Source of the DNA: Lingula anatina
Taxonomy: Eukaryota > Brachiopoda > Lingulata > Lingulida > Lingulidae
DNA: 64,000 nucleotides
Reading direction: 5' to 3'
Assembly: GCF_001039355.2 (NCBI RefSeq)
Contig: NW_019774659.1
Span: forward strand, 414,201 to 478,200
Below are positions 35,701 through 43,589 of the stretch, piece by piece. The notes under the pieces are model-generated. The model had not been told where the DNA came from. It saw only the letters and a list, made by a program, of their open reading frames with translations, and did no database searches. Each line of letters starts with the position of its first letter. Positions within the stretch are counted from its first letter, which is position 1. The translations under genes and the position numbers were made by a program.

Positions 35701-36080
35701 GTAATGATAAGACAAGCATAGATCATGCTGAGTGCCAATAACAAGAAAGTCATATATTCATCTTCCCGAATATGTCAGTAACAAAAAATGGTTTCCTATG
35801 ATGCTAAACTTAACTAATACCTATTTGCCTTTGTAGCAAGCAGGCGTCGAGCATTTCTCCTGCTTCGATTGCAACCAACATTCCACGTCCAGTTATAAGG
35901 CCCACTTCCTCCAGGCACGGTGAATACCAAGCACCTATCTCTCATCATCAGAGAGATGAAAACTGTTATTCAACTTCGTTCGACAACAGCGCATTTGAGT
36001 ACTTCTCAGGCGAGGAGCCGACGGAATTAAACGATGGGAAAGAACGGCGTTCACCACGTTGCAGTAACCCCTATTTTTAG
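10569..36080 (+). CDS. VWDE-like EGF/vWD type I transmembrane protein (36 coding exons)
   Basis: This is one gene joined from GT-AG exons of compatible phase, totalling 4,797 nt (about 1,598 residues). The domain order is: signal peptide; Ser/Gln-rich micro-exon stalk (about 24-114); Thr-rich mucin-like segment (115-164); EGF pairs with a second short Thr segment (165-424); two calcium-binding EGFs (425-508); a conserved linker (509-760); vWD domain (760-970) with a GLCG motif; two furin-like sites; a split EGF; Cys-rich modules; a transmembrane helix (about 1,482-1,508); and a short tail. This order matches VWDE, an extracellular or surface protein. The start is the first ATG after a good acceptor at 10,546, followed by a hydrophobic segment. 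An upstream untranslated exon is likely. A possible AATAAA lies at 36,889. The function is inferred from family only. Individual exon modules are listed below. Confidence 0.85.
11249..12062. mobile_element. MITE with CCCAGCGGGCA termini and ACGTTGA arrays
   Basis: The left end CCCAGCGGGCA is the inverse of the right end TGCCTGCTGGG. Just inside each end are arrays of AACGTTGA / TCAACGTT words, about ten per side. The middle holds two (AT)n tracts (about 11,514-11,596). A second CCCAGCGGG at 11,394 suggests nesting or an internal end. There is no coding frame. It lies in intron 1 of the VWDE-like gene. Confidence 0.85.
12442..13998 (-). mobile_element. Tc1/mariner-like transposon, copy 3 (longest)
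   Basis: This is a 1,557-bp element in intron 1, flanked by TA on both sides. Its ends are CAGGGTTGCTA and TAGTTTACC-like inverse (right end GGTAAACTTG). The transposase runs on the minus strand in fragments. The catalytic part, near 13,092-12,865, has [19 protein letters not shown] and [16 protein letters not shown], the classic spacing before the last catalytic acid. N-terminal fragments near 13,550-13,354 have frameshifts. It supplies the reference for copies 1 and 2. Confidence 0.85.
14333..16430 (+). CDS. VWDE-like exons 2-8: symmetric Ser/Gln micro-exons
   Basis: The exons are 14,333-14,365, 14,668-14,697, 14,944-14,976, 15,392-15,445, 15,719-15,751, 16,219-16,272 and, less surely, 16,392-16,430. 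They are 30-54 nt long and all phase 1-1, so each can be skipped without breaking the frame. They encode variants of [10 protein letters not shown] and, in the 54-nt type, [15 protein letters not shown]. The 33- and 54-nt types alternate, which points to tandem duplication of an exon pair. The product is a hydrophilic, probably O-glycosylated stalk. The last one is tentative. A decayed relative follows at 16,510-16,543 with no AG acceptor. Confidence 0.65.
16719..16868 (+). CDS. VWDE-like exon 9: Thr-rich mucin-like segment
   Basis: A 150-nt phase 1-1 exon coding about 50 residues of Thr/Glu/Ala repeats such as [10 protein letters not shown] and TVETTT. The composition predicts dense O-glycosylation and an extended spacer before the EGF domains. 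The donor is GTAAGA. A shorter paralogous exon lies at 20,466-20,513, part of the same duplicated unit. Confidence 0.8.
17222..17350 (+). CDS. VWDE-like exon 10: EGF domain 1
   Basis: A single-exon EGF of 43 codons, phase 1-1. It has six Cys in the EGF spacing: [12 protein letters not shown], then [12 protein letters not shown]. It is not the calcium-binding type because the D/N-E-C start is absent. The closest relative in the gene is the exon at 21,211. Confidence 0.9.
18402..20124. mobile_element. Non-autonomous DNA transposon with TTAA target duplication
   Basis: The termini are long inverted repeats. The left end from 18,402 includes GTCCATGAGAAAG and GGCAAGGTGGGGGTCAGCAG. The right end reads back as GTCCATGATAAGACC and GGCAAGGTGGGGGTCAACAG. 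TTAA flanks both ends (18,398-18,401 and 20,125-20,128), as in piggyBac and Kolobok elements. The 1,723-bp interior has no transposase frame and contains a smaller hAT-like MITE. The paralogous intron at about 22,830 lacks the element, which supports insertion after the exon-unit duplication. Confidence 0.82.
19344..19495. mobile_element. hAT-like MITE nested in the TTAA element
   Basis: The ends CAGGGGCGGATTGAGG and CTCTGGATCCGCCCCTG are inverted repeats of the common CAG(T/G)GGCGGAT type. The length is 152 bp and there is no coding frame. Confidence 0.7.
20161..20280 (+). CDS. VWDE-like exon 11: EGF domain 2
   Basis: A 120-nt phase 1-1 exon with an EGF starting [16 protein letters not shown] and ending [12 protein letters not shown]. 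It belongs to the second EGF subtype in the gene, shared with the exons at 22,862, 23,561 and 25,870. Confidence 0.9.
20466..20513 (+). CDS. VWDE-like exon 12: short Thr-rich segment
   Basis: A 48-nt phase 1-1 exon coding [15 protein letters not shown], a shortened duplicate of exon 9. It follows EGF 2 by only 185 bases. Confidence 0.75.
21211..21333 (+). CDS. VWDE-like exon 13: EGF domain 3
   Basis: A 123-nt phase 1-1 exon. The EGF starts [15 protein letters not shown] and ends [12 protein letters not shown]. It is a duplicate of exon 10, lacking two codons in the middle. Confidence 0.9.
22862..22981 (+). CDS. VWDE-like exon 14: EGF domain 4
   Basis: A 120-nt phase 1-1 exon. The EGF starts [15 protein letters not shown] and ends [12 protein letters not shown]. 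It corresponds to exon 11 in the duplicated unit. Confidence 0.9.
23561..23680 (+). CDS. VWDE-like exon 15: EGF domain 5
   Basis: A 120-nt phase 1-1 exon. The EGF starts [15 protein letters not shown] and ends [12 protein letters not shown]. It is nearly identical to exon 16, so the two are recent duplicates. The intron between them later received a pogo-like transposon. Confidence 0.9.
23701..23750. repeat. (TC)n(TA)n microsatellite
   Basis: A TC run followed by a TA run leads directly into the pogo-like element. TA tracts provide TA target sites. Confidence 0.9.
24278..24919 (+). pseudogene. Decayed OTU-like cysteine protease with Tigger-type tail
   Basis: In frames that shift at least twice, the + strand codes the landmarks of an OTU (deubiquitinase-fold) domain. 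The helix-plus-nucleophile segment [15 protein letters not shown] has the catalytic Cys near 24,360. A middle segment has [11 protein letters not shown]. Then come [13 protein letters not shown] and a final beta-strand/His segment [14 protein letters not shown], with the catalytic His at 24,707-24,709. A Lys-rich tail with [16 protein letters not shown] follows and stops at 24,919. The order Cys then His is right for OTU. The frameshift near 24,428 and the stop before 24,600 show it is not expressed as one protein here. It is part of the transposon, not of the host gene. Confidence 0.65.
24955..25095 (+). pseudogene. PHD/zinc-finger fragment of the transposon
   Basis: A 46-codon frame codes an acidic start followed by [26 protein letters not shown]: a C-x2-C, C-x2-C, H-x2-C layout like the PHD-type finger at the C-terminus of some pogo/Tigger transposases. 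It stops at TAA before the final Cys pair. Downstream, [10 protein letters not shown] appears in another frame, so one frameshift split the finger. Confidence 0.7.
25870..25989 (+). CDS. VWDE-like exon 16: EGF domain 6
   Basis: A 120-nt phase 1-1 exon. The EGF starts [15 protein letters not shown] and ends [12 protein letters not shown]. It is the duplicate partner of exon 15. Confidence 0.9.
26055..26161. mobile_element. Short palindromic MITE
   Basis: The ends CCCAGCAAACACA and TGTGTTTGATGGG are inverse, with ATAACGTTA-rich inner repeats. The length is about 107 bp, within the intron after EGF 6. The termini recall the CCCAGC-type element at 11,249. Confidence 0.75.
26592..27114 (+). CDS. 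VWDE-like exons 17-18: two calcium-binding EGF domains
   Basis: Exons 26,592-26,717 and 26,989-27,114 are both 126 nt and phase 1-1. They start DVNEC and DINEC, the cbEGF calcium-ligand signature, and contain [12 protein letters not shown] and [12 protein letters not shown]. The N, F/Y and G placement fits Ca2+ binding and Asn beta-hydroxylation sites. Paired cbEGFs usually form a rigid rod. Confidence 0.92.
27436..28618 (+). CDS. VWDE-like exons 19-21: conserved pre-vWD region
   Basis: The exons are 27,436-27,707 (phase 1 to 0), 27,907-28,005 and 28,235-28,618 (both phase 0). The first reads as a beta-rich unit with [19 protein letters not shown] and LWVGRFSLG. The second has VKCILRAKF. The third has [11 protein letters not shown] and [10 protein letters not shown]. 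This is the Cys-containing region that precedes vWD in VWDE-family proteins. No other named domain was recognised. Confidence 0.8.
28825..30616 (+). CDS. VWDE-like exons 22-25: von Willebrand factor D domain
   Basis: The exons are 28,825-28,910, 29,612-29,675, 29,909-30,124 and 30,351-30,616. The domain opens with [15 protein letters not shown] and continues [28 protein letters not shown], and then [11 protein letters not shown] and [19 protein letters not shown]. The GLCG box and the PH..TFDG start are vWD hallmarks. The acceptor of exon 25 (at 30,350) has a weak pyrimidine tract but is the only one that keeps frame and domain. The exon ends in phase 2 before GTATTT. Confidence 0.9.
29022..29234. 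mobile_element. MITE with TTAGATCGATCT inner repeats
   Basis: The left end (ATTTCCAGAG, TTAGATCGATCT) and right end (AGATCGATCTAAAAGCTCTGGGAAT) are inverse. It lies between two TC-rich tracts in the intron between the first two vWD exons, and has no coding frame. Confidence 0.65.
30802..31512 (+). CDS. VWDE-like exons 26-27: post-vWD region with furin-like site
   Basis: Exon 30,802-31,093 has a Pro/Ser/Asn-rich start, a Cys cluster (NYCRCAKES) and a basic site CRRRRAADK that fits furin-type cleavage in the secretory pathway. Exon 31,363-31,512 has [18 protein letters not shown] and GCVEDIY, a short Cys pattern like that after vWD in VWDE proteins. Phases are 2 to 0 and 0 to 0. Confidence 0.8.
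31779..32324 (+). CDS. VWDE-like exons 28-29: EGF split by an intron
   Basis: Exon 31,779-31,965 ends [14 protein letters not shown] and exon 32,134-32,324 begins [13 protein letters not shown]. Together they make one tenascin/VWDE-type EGF interrupted in phase 1. The rest of exon 29 ([19 protein letters not shown], then VYGGTFLDN) matches the segment that follows this EGF in VWDE. Confidence 0.85.
32515..32778 (+). CDS. VWDE-like exon 30: second furin-like site
   Basis: An 88-codon phase 0 exon. It contains RRQKRSNQC, an R-x-K-R site followed by Ser, suited to proprotein-convertase cleavage. It also has several N-x-S/T glycosylation sites (NNATF, NATYL) and a C-terminal Cys group. With the site in exon 26, the protein could be cut into Cys-linked pieces. 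Confidence 0.8.
33013..35069 (+). CDS. VWDE-like exons 31-33: Cys-rich C-terminal modules
   Basis: The exons are 33,013-33,123, 34,691-34,774 and 34,961-35,069. Two repeat the same pattern: [16 protein letters not shown]...TW and [16 protein letters not shown]...DWS, a C-Y-x-D-G-x(5-7)-C-x2-C module typical of VWDE C-termini. The third has [11 protein letters not shown]. The intron between the first two carries the shorter copy of the pogo-like element and one N. Confidence 0.8.
33269..34141 (+). mobile_element. Pogo-like transposon, short internally deleted copy
   Basis: It has the same ends as 23,751-25,689 (GGGGAGAGCGGGG and CCGCTCTCCCC), TA flanks and the same orientation, at 873 bp. The first 271 bases match the long copy's left end and the part after 33,540 matches its right end. 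The OTU-like and zinc-finger relics are missing. The join is at a single N, so the deletion may be real or a collapsed gap. Confidence 0.85.
35253..36080 (+). CDS. VWDE-like exons 34-36: transmembrane helix and cytoplasmic tail
   Basis: Exon 35,253-35,348 uses the donor GTAAGG at 35,349. The nearby GTAAGC at 35,354 would put a stop in the next exon. Exon 35,502-35,658 codes a membrane span from about [17 protein letters not shown] to CYVHW, followed by basic residues (REIQRLKR), so the tail is cytoplasmic. The last exon, 35,837-36,080, codes about 80 Ser/Arg-rich residues with Tyr in [14 protein letters not shown] and ends at TAG 36,078-36,080. Confidence 0.88.
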
Positions 36081-37199
36081 TTAGGTCGTGAAATTTGCAT
36101 GGTCATGACGTGTGATAATTTTATTATATTAAATGAGTAACACTGATCTTCACTTATTTCCCTGTTACAATTATATAAATGTTTCCTTCTTAAATCTAAG
36201 GAAACTGAGAAAATAGACAATGGACGCCTACTGATAACTTATAATTATCCACAAACATAAAACAGTTTTGAAATCTGTGGTTCCAACACATATTTACCGT
36301 ATTTATAGATTGTGATAATTTGTATCCCGTTGGTTTACATTGAAATATTGTTCATGCCATCTTAAGCTGAGTATGCAAATTCCATATGAGTCTGGATAGG
36401 GATGCTTAAAGAATAGTTAATCCGTTAATACTGTAAGTAAGACATGAGTTATTGTCGCCACGCCATTACATAAAAAAGGTTCGTTGCATGATGTTTAATA
36501 ATCACGGGGAAAGAAGGACAAGCGTATACATCAGCATGGGAAAATGGAAAATATCTATGCACAAACAAATTAATTGTAGATTTTGCAATCAAACAATGTG
36601 AGAGACTTTTTGATAATATGACAATGAGTAATTTAGTATGTCTGGATTCGAAAATGACTCCGCGTATTGTGGTAAGAGCTTAACAGTTTATCGGAAAGGC
36701 AATTTGAACTTTTGATTGATTATATTACAATTGCTGCATTACCTTCTCTGTTTGCACATTATGGCAAAAAGACATGAAAAAACTCCATTTAACCAACCCA
36801 TTTGTGTTTTATTTTAACTTCCTACTTTAAATTTAAGTGAGAGTGTCCTTTCATTTTATTTGGGTTCATATCTGATGTATATTTGGTAAAATAAAAGAGA
36901 AAAAAGATATCCTGGCCTAGAAGTATGGATTACTATACCTTAGCTAAGTTTGTTCAACCTTCTATCGGAGAGTTGGAATCTAGTATAGATGCCACGAATC
37001 CGGGTGACATACCCTGCCCTAAGGGGTACTGGCTCAACCAATTTGTTAATGTACCTTTGTCAAAATTCAACCCATAACAGTCGCCTAGACCTTACGACTC
37101 TGTCTAGAGCACCCAATAACTACTGAAAAGAATTTTAAATCTCGCGAATACGCATGTCAGTCTAGTTGCCCAACTTCCTGAAAATGGAGGAACAGTTGT
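36081..37199. other. 3' flank of the VWDE-like gene
   Basis: Probable 3' untranslated sequence with a candidate AATAAA at 36,889-36,894, followed by intergenic DNA. No further exon or element recognised. Confidence 0.5.
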
Positions 37200-37460
37200 G
37201 TGCACACAAGGAAGCATGGGTTGGTAATGTCAGGATCGTACATTTATAACCATATTTCCTTTTACTTCTCCTTTGCCATATTTCTTCTTTCAACAGATTC
37301 CACAACCATGCGTGTTTTATTATTTGATTCTGTTAATGTGTTGTATCATTTACCGTTAGTTTGTTTCTTTTGTCATCACTTTATGTTTACATGAAAGATT
37401 ATGGTGTTTCTGAATAGAGTCAAACAATGAAAACGATGAAAACTGTTGTACTTCACATGA

Positions 37461-37496
37461 TAAATGCTGGTTTGATTCCATGGTCTCGGCATCAAC
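37461..37496 (+). promoter_or_regulatory. Orphan copy of the array's upstream element
   Basis: AAATGCTGGTTTGATTCCAT followed by GGTCTCGGCATC matches the element in front of genes A, B and D. The flanks from 37,408 also match those of gene B. No TATA box or coding exon follows before the next copy at 38,016, so a lost gene or spare enhancer is likely. Confidence 0.6.
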
Positions 37497-37799
37497 ACAA
37501 GCGACTACAATACAATCGACGAACAGGATAGGATGGTGGCCTATTTTGGCGTAGACTATTTTTCATATTGTGCCATGCATGCCTGCTGTAATATGATACA
37601 TTATGATCATAAATCATAAAAAAGAAAACATAAATTGCATTTGCTGACAGAATTTTACACTAATTGACGAGTTTTGCATACGCCCTGTATTTTAAGATTA
37701 CAAGACCTGAAAATTCCATATCAGGCTAAGCAGCAATGTAGGAATTTTGACGCTACCTTTATTTGTAAGGTGATTCGCTTTTACTCACCAAAAACAATA

Positions 37800-37832
37800 C
37801 ATACATTACATTACATTACATTACATTACATG
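37800..37832. repeat. (CATTA)n short tandem repeat
   Basis: About six ACATT units in a row. Confidence 0.9.
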
Positions 37833-38015
37833 CTGTTAAGTGTAAGATTCACCATTGTCTATTTCTGAAAATATGCAATGTCAGTACCCTAAAATAACAT
37901 ATGTCATGGTTTTTCGGAATGTTCAATACAAATAATTCAATACGATTATTCATCAATACTGGGAATAAAGAAAAGGGAGACTTACATAACACAAAGCGAT
38001 GTGATTGGATAAATG

Positions 38016-38140
38016 AATGCTGGTATGATTTCCTGGTCTCGGCGTAAAGTATTGAATTAATTATATAGCCCAATATAAATGACGCAGCACGCTCTGGATC
38101 ATCAAAACATACCAGGACATCTCATAATACGACAACAGCG
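38016..38140 (+). promoter_or_regulatory. Promoter and untranslated first exon of gene A
   Basis: The conserved element (ATGCTGGTATGATTTCCTGG, then TCTCGGCGTAAA) lies at 38,016-38,049 and a TATAAA at 38,074-38,079. An untranslated exon, starting about 30 bases later, ends at donor GTAAGC (38,141). The arrangement is repeated in every array member. Confidence 0.7.
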
Positions 38141-38435
38141 GTAAGCAGTTTTCTTTTTTATTTTTGGAATGATTCGTAGTCTAACATGGTTATAAGTATA
38201 CAAAATAACACTTTATCATAGTACAGTTTAACTGTGTACATGTATAACTTATGAATAGCCATACTAAAGGAATTAAATACACTTTTATTATGTGTCAGCG
38301 GTATATACAGATTATGTATCCATTGTGCCTACATGGCGTGCTTCTTTGTTATCATCTTCACTTTGAGCGTCACGTTATTAAAATGTAAACAATCGCCCAA
38401 AGTGATACTTGAAGTCCAATTATTATCATTATTAG

Positions 38436-39767
38436 ATGGATAGTTCGCCCATGTACACGTTTACCTTCGTGTTAAGCCTAGTGCTGTCTACAGGATGTAA
38501 TGCCAGGGGCCGTGAACTATTTACACGTGAGGTGAGTTCCATGTGATATCCATGCACACATAGGGAATATATTGAGGAGATGATTAAAAGGTAGGACCTA
38601 TTTATCAGAAATTCCACTGGAATTCCACTTGAGTCCATAGTAAGTTAGTCAAATAAACGTCAGTCAGCTGCTAAATGTAAGGTCCAGTGTCAGAGTTATA
38701 CATTTTTTCTCATTATTTCTCATTAGTCAAATAAAGTTGACTTAAATGGAGTTCCAGGCCATATCGGTCCTTTTTGGATCGAGTCCCACTTCATCATAGA
38801 AGGTTTGTTCATACCACGTGGGAACTAGGATTTAACAGAAGTCAATATAAAATCAGTTATTCCATCACATATAGTGTTACCTGTGTGCACATGGTGATTT
38901 GAATATTATATAAGACAATTTTTCATGCATGGTATGCATTTCTAAACGCTGACATAGGATCAAATTGTTGAAATTAACTACACGCTTGACAAAAGAGTTT
39001 TGGAATATATATTGCTTAGAATTAATATGAATTTAATATATTTTTGTAGTTGAAAATTGCAAACAATACAATGCGGTGCAAAAGAAGATAGATCTAATTT
39101 TCAAACCTAAAATTCACGTTGATCCCTTAAATATTTTAGATATATACACTGCAAAAGAACATTATATACTGTTAGCAATTATATGATGCATCAATCAGCA
39201 AATATTATACTTTATATTAATATACAGGTTAAAGAAGACAATGAGATATCTGGTCTTTTGAGAGAGAAATTAAGTAAAAGTTTTAGAATGAGGGACATCA
39301 ATGGAGATGGGAAGGTTACCAGGTTGGAGTACGTAGAGGGAACAGCAAATAGAAGTCGTCAAGTCTTGTCCCCCTGGAGAGCCAAGGCCGTTTACGGAGT
39401 GATGAGCACCGATTGGGATTCTTTGTTTCTTCCTGGAACAAAAATAAGGGACGAATTGAGCCTCAATTTGTGGCTTGATTTAGTCACATTGTGCTCCTCC
39501 TCGCTGGTTTTCTCTCAACTGCAATGGTGTTGGAACTGGTTTCATATAATAGATGATGACTGTGATGACAAAGTCTCTCTCAGAGAATATGCAAACTTTT
39601 TCTTCATATTCTACAGCGCAATGCCCTCAGAAGAACCATTCAAAACAATTGACCACGATGTCAGTAATTTCATGGAGGCGGAGGAATATGTAATGGGTTG
39701 TTTCCATTATATGTTTGGCCAAAGTGACGCAAAAACAGCAGAATTCTATGGAAATCCAAAATACTGA
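38436..39767 (+). CDS. Secreted EF-hand protein A (SCP-like)
   Basis: Two coding exons, 38,436-38,531 and 39,228-39,767, both phase 0, giving about 211 residues. A second in-frame ATG at 38,451 aligns with the starts of the other copies; the first ATG adds MDSSP and sits right at the exon border. The signal peptide is YTFTFVLSLVLSTGCNA. EF-hand loops are DINGDGKVTRLE, DDDCDDKVSLRE and DHDVSNFMEAEE; the third lacks the usual Gly. A fourth site, between loops 1 and 2, is degenerate, as in sarcoplasmic calcium-binding proteins (SCPs), but SCPs are cytosolic and this one is secreted. It is the most divergent intact member. AATAAA is at 39,833. The function is probably extracellular Ca2+ binding; the ligand or tissue is unknown. 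Confidence 0.85.
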
Positions 39768-39926
39768 AGAAGACAAAAACATGTATGTCAGAAGGAGTTC
39801 GTTTTAGTCGAATTCCTTATATCTATCTTCCAAATAAAATTCCTTTCGACAAAACAATTCAAAATAAAGTTGTTATCAGCGAACCTATATCTTTCCCGAG
39901 TCATATATTACAATATCTTTTCTAAG

Positions 39927-40189
39927 CAGTGGCGGAACTAGGGGGTGTTAGAGGTTCCTGATCTACCCTTTCGATTTCCAAAGAAAATTCATGCCAATGG
40001 TCCTCTTTTGAGAAGTAGAATTTTGTCTAGCAGAATCATAGTTCTTAACCATACCAAATGGCACATTTCGCCCTCTAAAATACCAAATGAAGGGTCCCAA
40101 ACCCCAACGCAAGGGGGGTGGGGTGGGGTGGCGGCGGCTTTGCATCTGCAGACCCCCCCCCCCTTTATATAATCCTGGATCCGCCCCAG
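39927..40189. mobile_element. hAT-like MITE
   Basis: It starts CAGTGGCGGAACTAGG and ends TCCTGGATCCGCCCCAG, with CTAAG on both flanks. It has G- and C-runs near the right end. The interior shares CATAGTTCT...CGCCCTCTAAA with the element at 62,101, so the two are one family. Confidence 0.75.
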
Positions 40190-40314
40190 CTAAGTCATAT
40201 TTTTAAAAAGTCAATGTTTTGGATTAGACCTAAGGACACCCTCTTCTGTTTCATTTCAATGTTACAATTGTTTTAAGAAAGGAAAACAGCCAAAATGCCT
40301 AAATATTTTAAAGA

Positions 40315-40455
40315 TATGTTTAACTCAAATTATACGTTGGGGAATAATGCCCATGTACGTCCTATGCCCGGAAGAATTGTTAATGGGTTATTTACATTAC
40401 GTTTGACCAAAATGACACAACAACATCACGGTTCTGTATCGTGGAAACTGAATTA
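40315..40455 (+). pseudogene. Relic of an EF-hand gene exon
   Basis: The stretch around GAAGAATTGTTAATGGGTTA and TTGACCAAAATGACACAACA matches the last 25 codons of the array genes (EEF.MGCYH, then the Q/K-N-D-T-T-T tail). Stops and indels are present. It is a dead remnant between A and B. Confidence 0.6.
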
Positions 40456-40810
40456 CAGTAGATAATACCTAAGGGTGCCTTTTATCACGAAAACTCTTAT
40501 CTTTTTTTTCCAAATTATATTGTTCCGATAAAGGTTCCGAAATGGAAAACGGCCACTTCCTTTCCGCTATGAGTATATGCTGTGGGGTGGCTTCATCTGG
40601 TGCAGACGCATTACTGATTTTACAACGTCAAATTACAAAAAAAAATCGTCAGAGGCAGGCTATCCATGCAAAGCGACACTGTATTTGTGTACAGCCCATA
40701 TCGTCTTTTATATTGCTTTTCTTATCAATTTATGCTTGCATGACTGTTTGCTGTGTTTCTGAATAGATACAAACAATAAAGAAAATGTAAACTAATGTAT
40801 ACGGAAATAT

Positions 40811-40934
40811 AAATGCTGGTATGACTTCATCGTCTCCGCATGAAAGGAATTATTTGTTTGGCAAAATATAAACGAGACGTCACACGCTGGCTGTTCATAC
40901 CACTGCCAGAAATCACCAATAACAAGCTCAACTG
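40811..40934 (+). promoter_or_regulatory. Promoter and untranslated exon of gene B
   Basis: The conserved element lies at 40,811-40,846 (ATGCTGGTATGACTTCATCG), TATAAA at 40,867-40,872, and the donor GTAAGC at 40,935. The sequence repeats almost unchanged upstream of gene D (45,875-46,001). Confidence 0.75.
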
Positions 40935-41263
40935 GTAAGCATAAGTCGTCCCTGGAGTAATTTTGTTTCACGATGCACTTTGTAATGATATTTCGTTCAA
41001 AGAATGCAAAACCATCCGCCACGTGATAAAACCAAAATACATGGTTATTTATTAAGCCTGATTTAACTTGTATACAATAAGGCTATTTAGATTAGATTTC
41101 AATTCATTGTGTTTTACAGGAATTGTTTTTTTAATCAACATACTGTGTATTTTAGCAGGTATGTATTAGTTTTTCTTGGCCTTGACTTTGGCATCAGGGT
41201 GTTCGAAGTAGTTAGAGACGTAAATGGCTGATATTGTCATTATTTCAGACAGAAAAATTGACC

Positions 41264-42386
41264 ATGCACCTTTTGGCCTTCATGTTAACCCTACTGTTAT
41301 CTACAAGCTGTAATGCTGGTGACCATGAACCATGGGCCCGTGAGGTGAGTTCCACGTGCTGTCTGTGTCCATTAGGTGCATAATTAGGGTCAGCTAATAT
41401 TTAAATAGGGTTCCATCCTTAATTGTTTCCACTAAAGTGTAAGTTTGTAAAGACAAATATACCGAAAGGGACTGAAAGGCTTTGCAGGTATTACTTTAAT
41501 ATTTATTTTGTATCCAGCACAATTCCCACAGTGCCCAAAGCAAAGAAAAGTGATATATATATACTCAGCTATATCAGCCTTTAATAAGTCAATAATGTTT
41601 TTGAATATGTTATAGAGTGCGTTCACAATAAAACTATCGTACTAGGTAGATCGCCCCAACTCCACAGGAACTCTCACTAAATGCAATTAGAAAATGTGAA
41701 TGTCATGTCTCTGCAAACAGGGTTCGATCTTTATATAAATTAGGCATGTACATTTTAAATTGTCGAACTGTACTATTGTGTGCGTGTAAATAAGTAATTG
41801 TAAATCAATGCACAGATGACCGATTATGATATTTTCTCTCAATATATAGGAGACTCAGAATGGAAAAGCCTCTGCTTTCTGGAAGGAAAAAGCACGTAAA
41901 TTATTTGGCATGCAGGATGCAAATGGAGATGGAAACCTTACAAGGCAGGAATTTGTAGACGAAACAGTAAACAGAAGCCGTCAGGAGCTGTCCTCATTCA
42001 GAGCCAAGGCTGTTTACGGAGTGATGAGCAATGATTGGAACTCTTTGTTTCTTTCTGCAAAAACGCCGAAACAGGAATTGAGCTTTGATGAATGGCTTGA
42101 CTTGTTCCCATCCGGTATTTGCAACAGCAGAACGATTTTCTCTGAACTGCAGTGGTGTTTGGACTGGTTCCATATCATTGATGAAGATTGTGAAGGGGAC
42201 GTGTCTGTCAACGAATATGCAGATTTTCTCATTATATTCCGTAGCACAATTCCTCCAGAAAAACCATTCAGAGAATTTGATCATGATCGGAATAATGTAC
42301 TAAGCGTGGAAGAATTTGTGATGGGGTGTTACCATAACAGATTTGACCAAAAAGGAACAACTGCAGTACCGTTCTATGGCCATTGA
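41264..42386 (+). CDS. Secreted EF-hand protein B (SCP-like)
   Basis: Coding exons 41,264-41,344 and 41,850-42,386 give 205 residues. The first coding exon begins at acceptor 41,248 with 15 untranslated bases. The signal peptide is MHLLAFMLTLLLSTSCNA, then GDHEPWARE at the mature start. EF loops are DANGDGNLTRQE (about 49-60), DEDCEGDVSVNE (138-149, with Glu at the fifth position) and DHDRNNVLSVEE (171-182). Three conserved Cys (QWCLDW, DEDC, MGCYH) could form disulfides, fitting secretion. It is closely related to D. The 5' flank and the gene form a duplicated block with pseudogene C behind it. AATAAA is at 42,641. No stop or frameshift; likely functional. Confidence 0.9.
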
Positions 42387-43159
42387 ATTATACAAAATGA
42401 TGACAAAAGGTGTCCGTAATATTCAGATGATTTTACTTTTTTCTTAATAATATTAATTTTTATGAAAGTTGAAATGAAAGACTAGTCTGCTGTTTCATAT
42501 CCATTCTAATTATGAACTTTCACAGTCAAGGTGCCTGAAATTGTTTACGGAGTCTATTTAAGACTCTAAAATTAAGGTTGATTAAATTCAATTTACAACT
42601 GACGCAACATGTGTACAAGGTGGGGCATAATATTAATTTAAATAAATGATGTGCAGCAGTTGGTTCTTGTCTTTACTAATTCTACAATGGTCGTTTTGTT
42701 TTAGGAAAACTTTCCATGACACTAATAACTGATTTATTATAAAAAAATAAAAACACTACAATTTAAACTCTATTTCGTGTCCACACTGTGCACACTGTGT
42801 GCTCATGTCATTTCTCTTTATAGACTAAGAATGAGTTATACCGTTTTGGTCGAGGGACGGGGATGTGAGAACCGGTCTCGATTATATCTTTTGCCTTTAG
42901 ATAACGCCCCATTGCATTTACATTTGGTTAGCCATACTTATTCGATCAGGTGCAGAAATATAACCGCTTTAAGATGCCATTTTCAAGCAAAGGTAAATAA
43001 TGATGGTCGCTCCCTCAAAACAAAGCTGAAGTAACATTTGCGTTAACATTTCAGTTTGATTATTGCTTTTGTTATCTCTACAAGCTGGCATAAAGGCTGG
43101 CGATGTTTCAAATTAAAATCAAATAATTTAGATAATAGAAACTGATGCCATTCCTTATT

Positions 43160-43291
43160 ACATACTGTATAATTTTATGTTCTTAGCTTTGAATTTTGAG
43201 TTGCATATACTGGTATTACCCAAAGTAAATAAGGCATCAAATACTGACTGAACAGTATGTACACTGGGACAACGAATAAGAAAGACACCTG
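43160..43291 (+). promoter_or_regulatory. Promoter region of gene C
   Basis: The diverged upstream element TACTGTATAATTTTATGTTC is at 43,160-43,198. The TATA position holds GTAAATAAGG instead of TATAAAT. An untranslated exon with GGGACAACGAATAAGAAAGA ends at donor GTAAGT (43,292). The same form occurs before E, F and G. Confidence 0.6.
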
Positions 43292-43589
43292 GTAAGTAGA
43301 AGTCCTCTCTGGGGCATTTTAAGTCAAAGGACATTCTGCATTTATTTGCCATTTAAAATATATAAAACTAGTCGGCTGTCCCTGTATGCAGATCTCCTAG
43401 TTGTTGATTAAGTTTAATATTAGGTGTGCACAAATATGCTCATTGTCCTATGTATCATCATATTACAAGATATGGGTTGATTTGCACCATCTCAGATCCT
43501 CTATTGTTTTAAAATAAATTTCACCCAAATTTATCATTTAAGTATAAGAATACCCATTAATTTCATCATTTCAGACAGCGCAATTGATA

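Noticed and set aside
37800-37832. (CATTA)n as a possible CRISPR-like or satellite array
   Set aside because: It is a short simple repeat with no spacers and no larger period.
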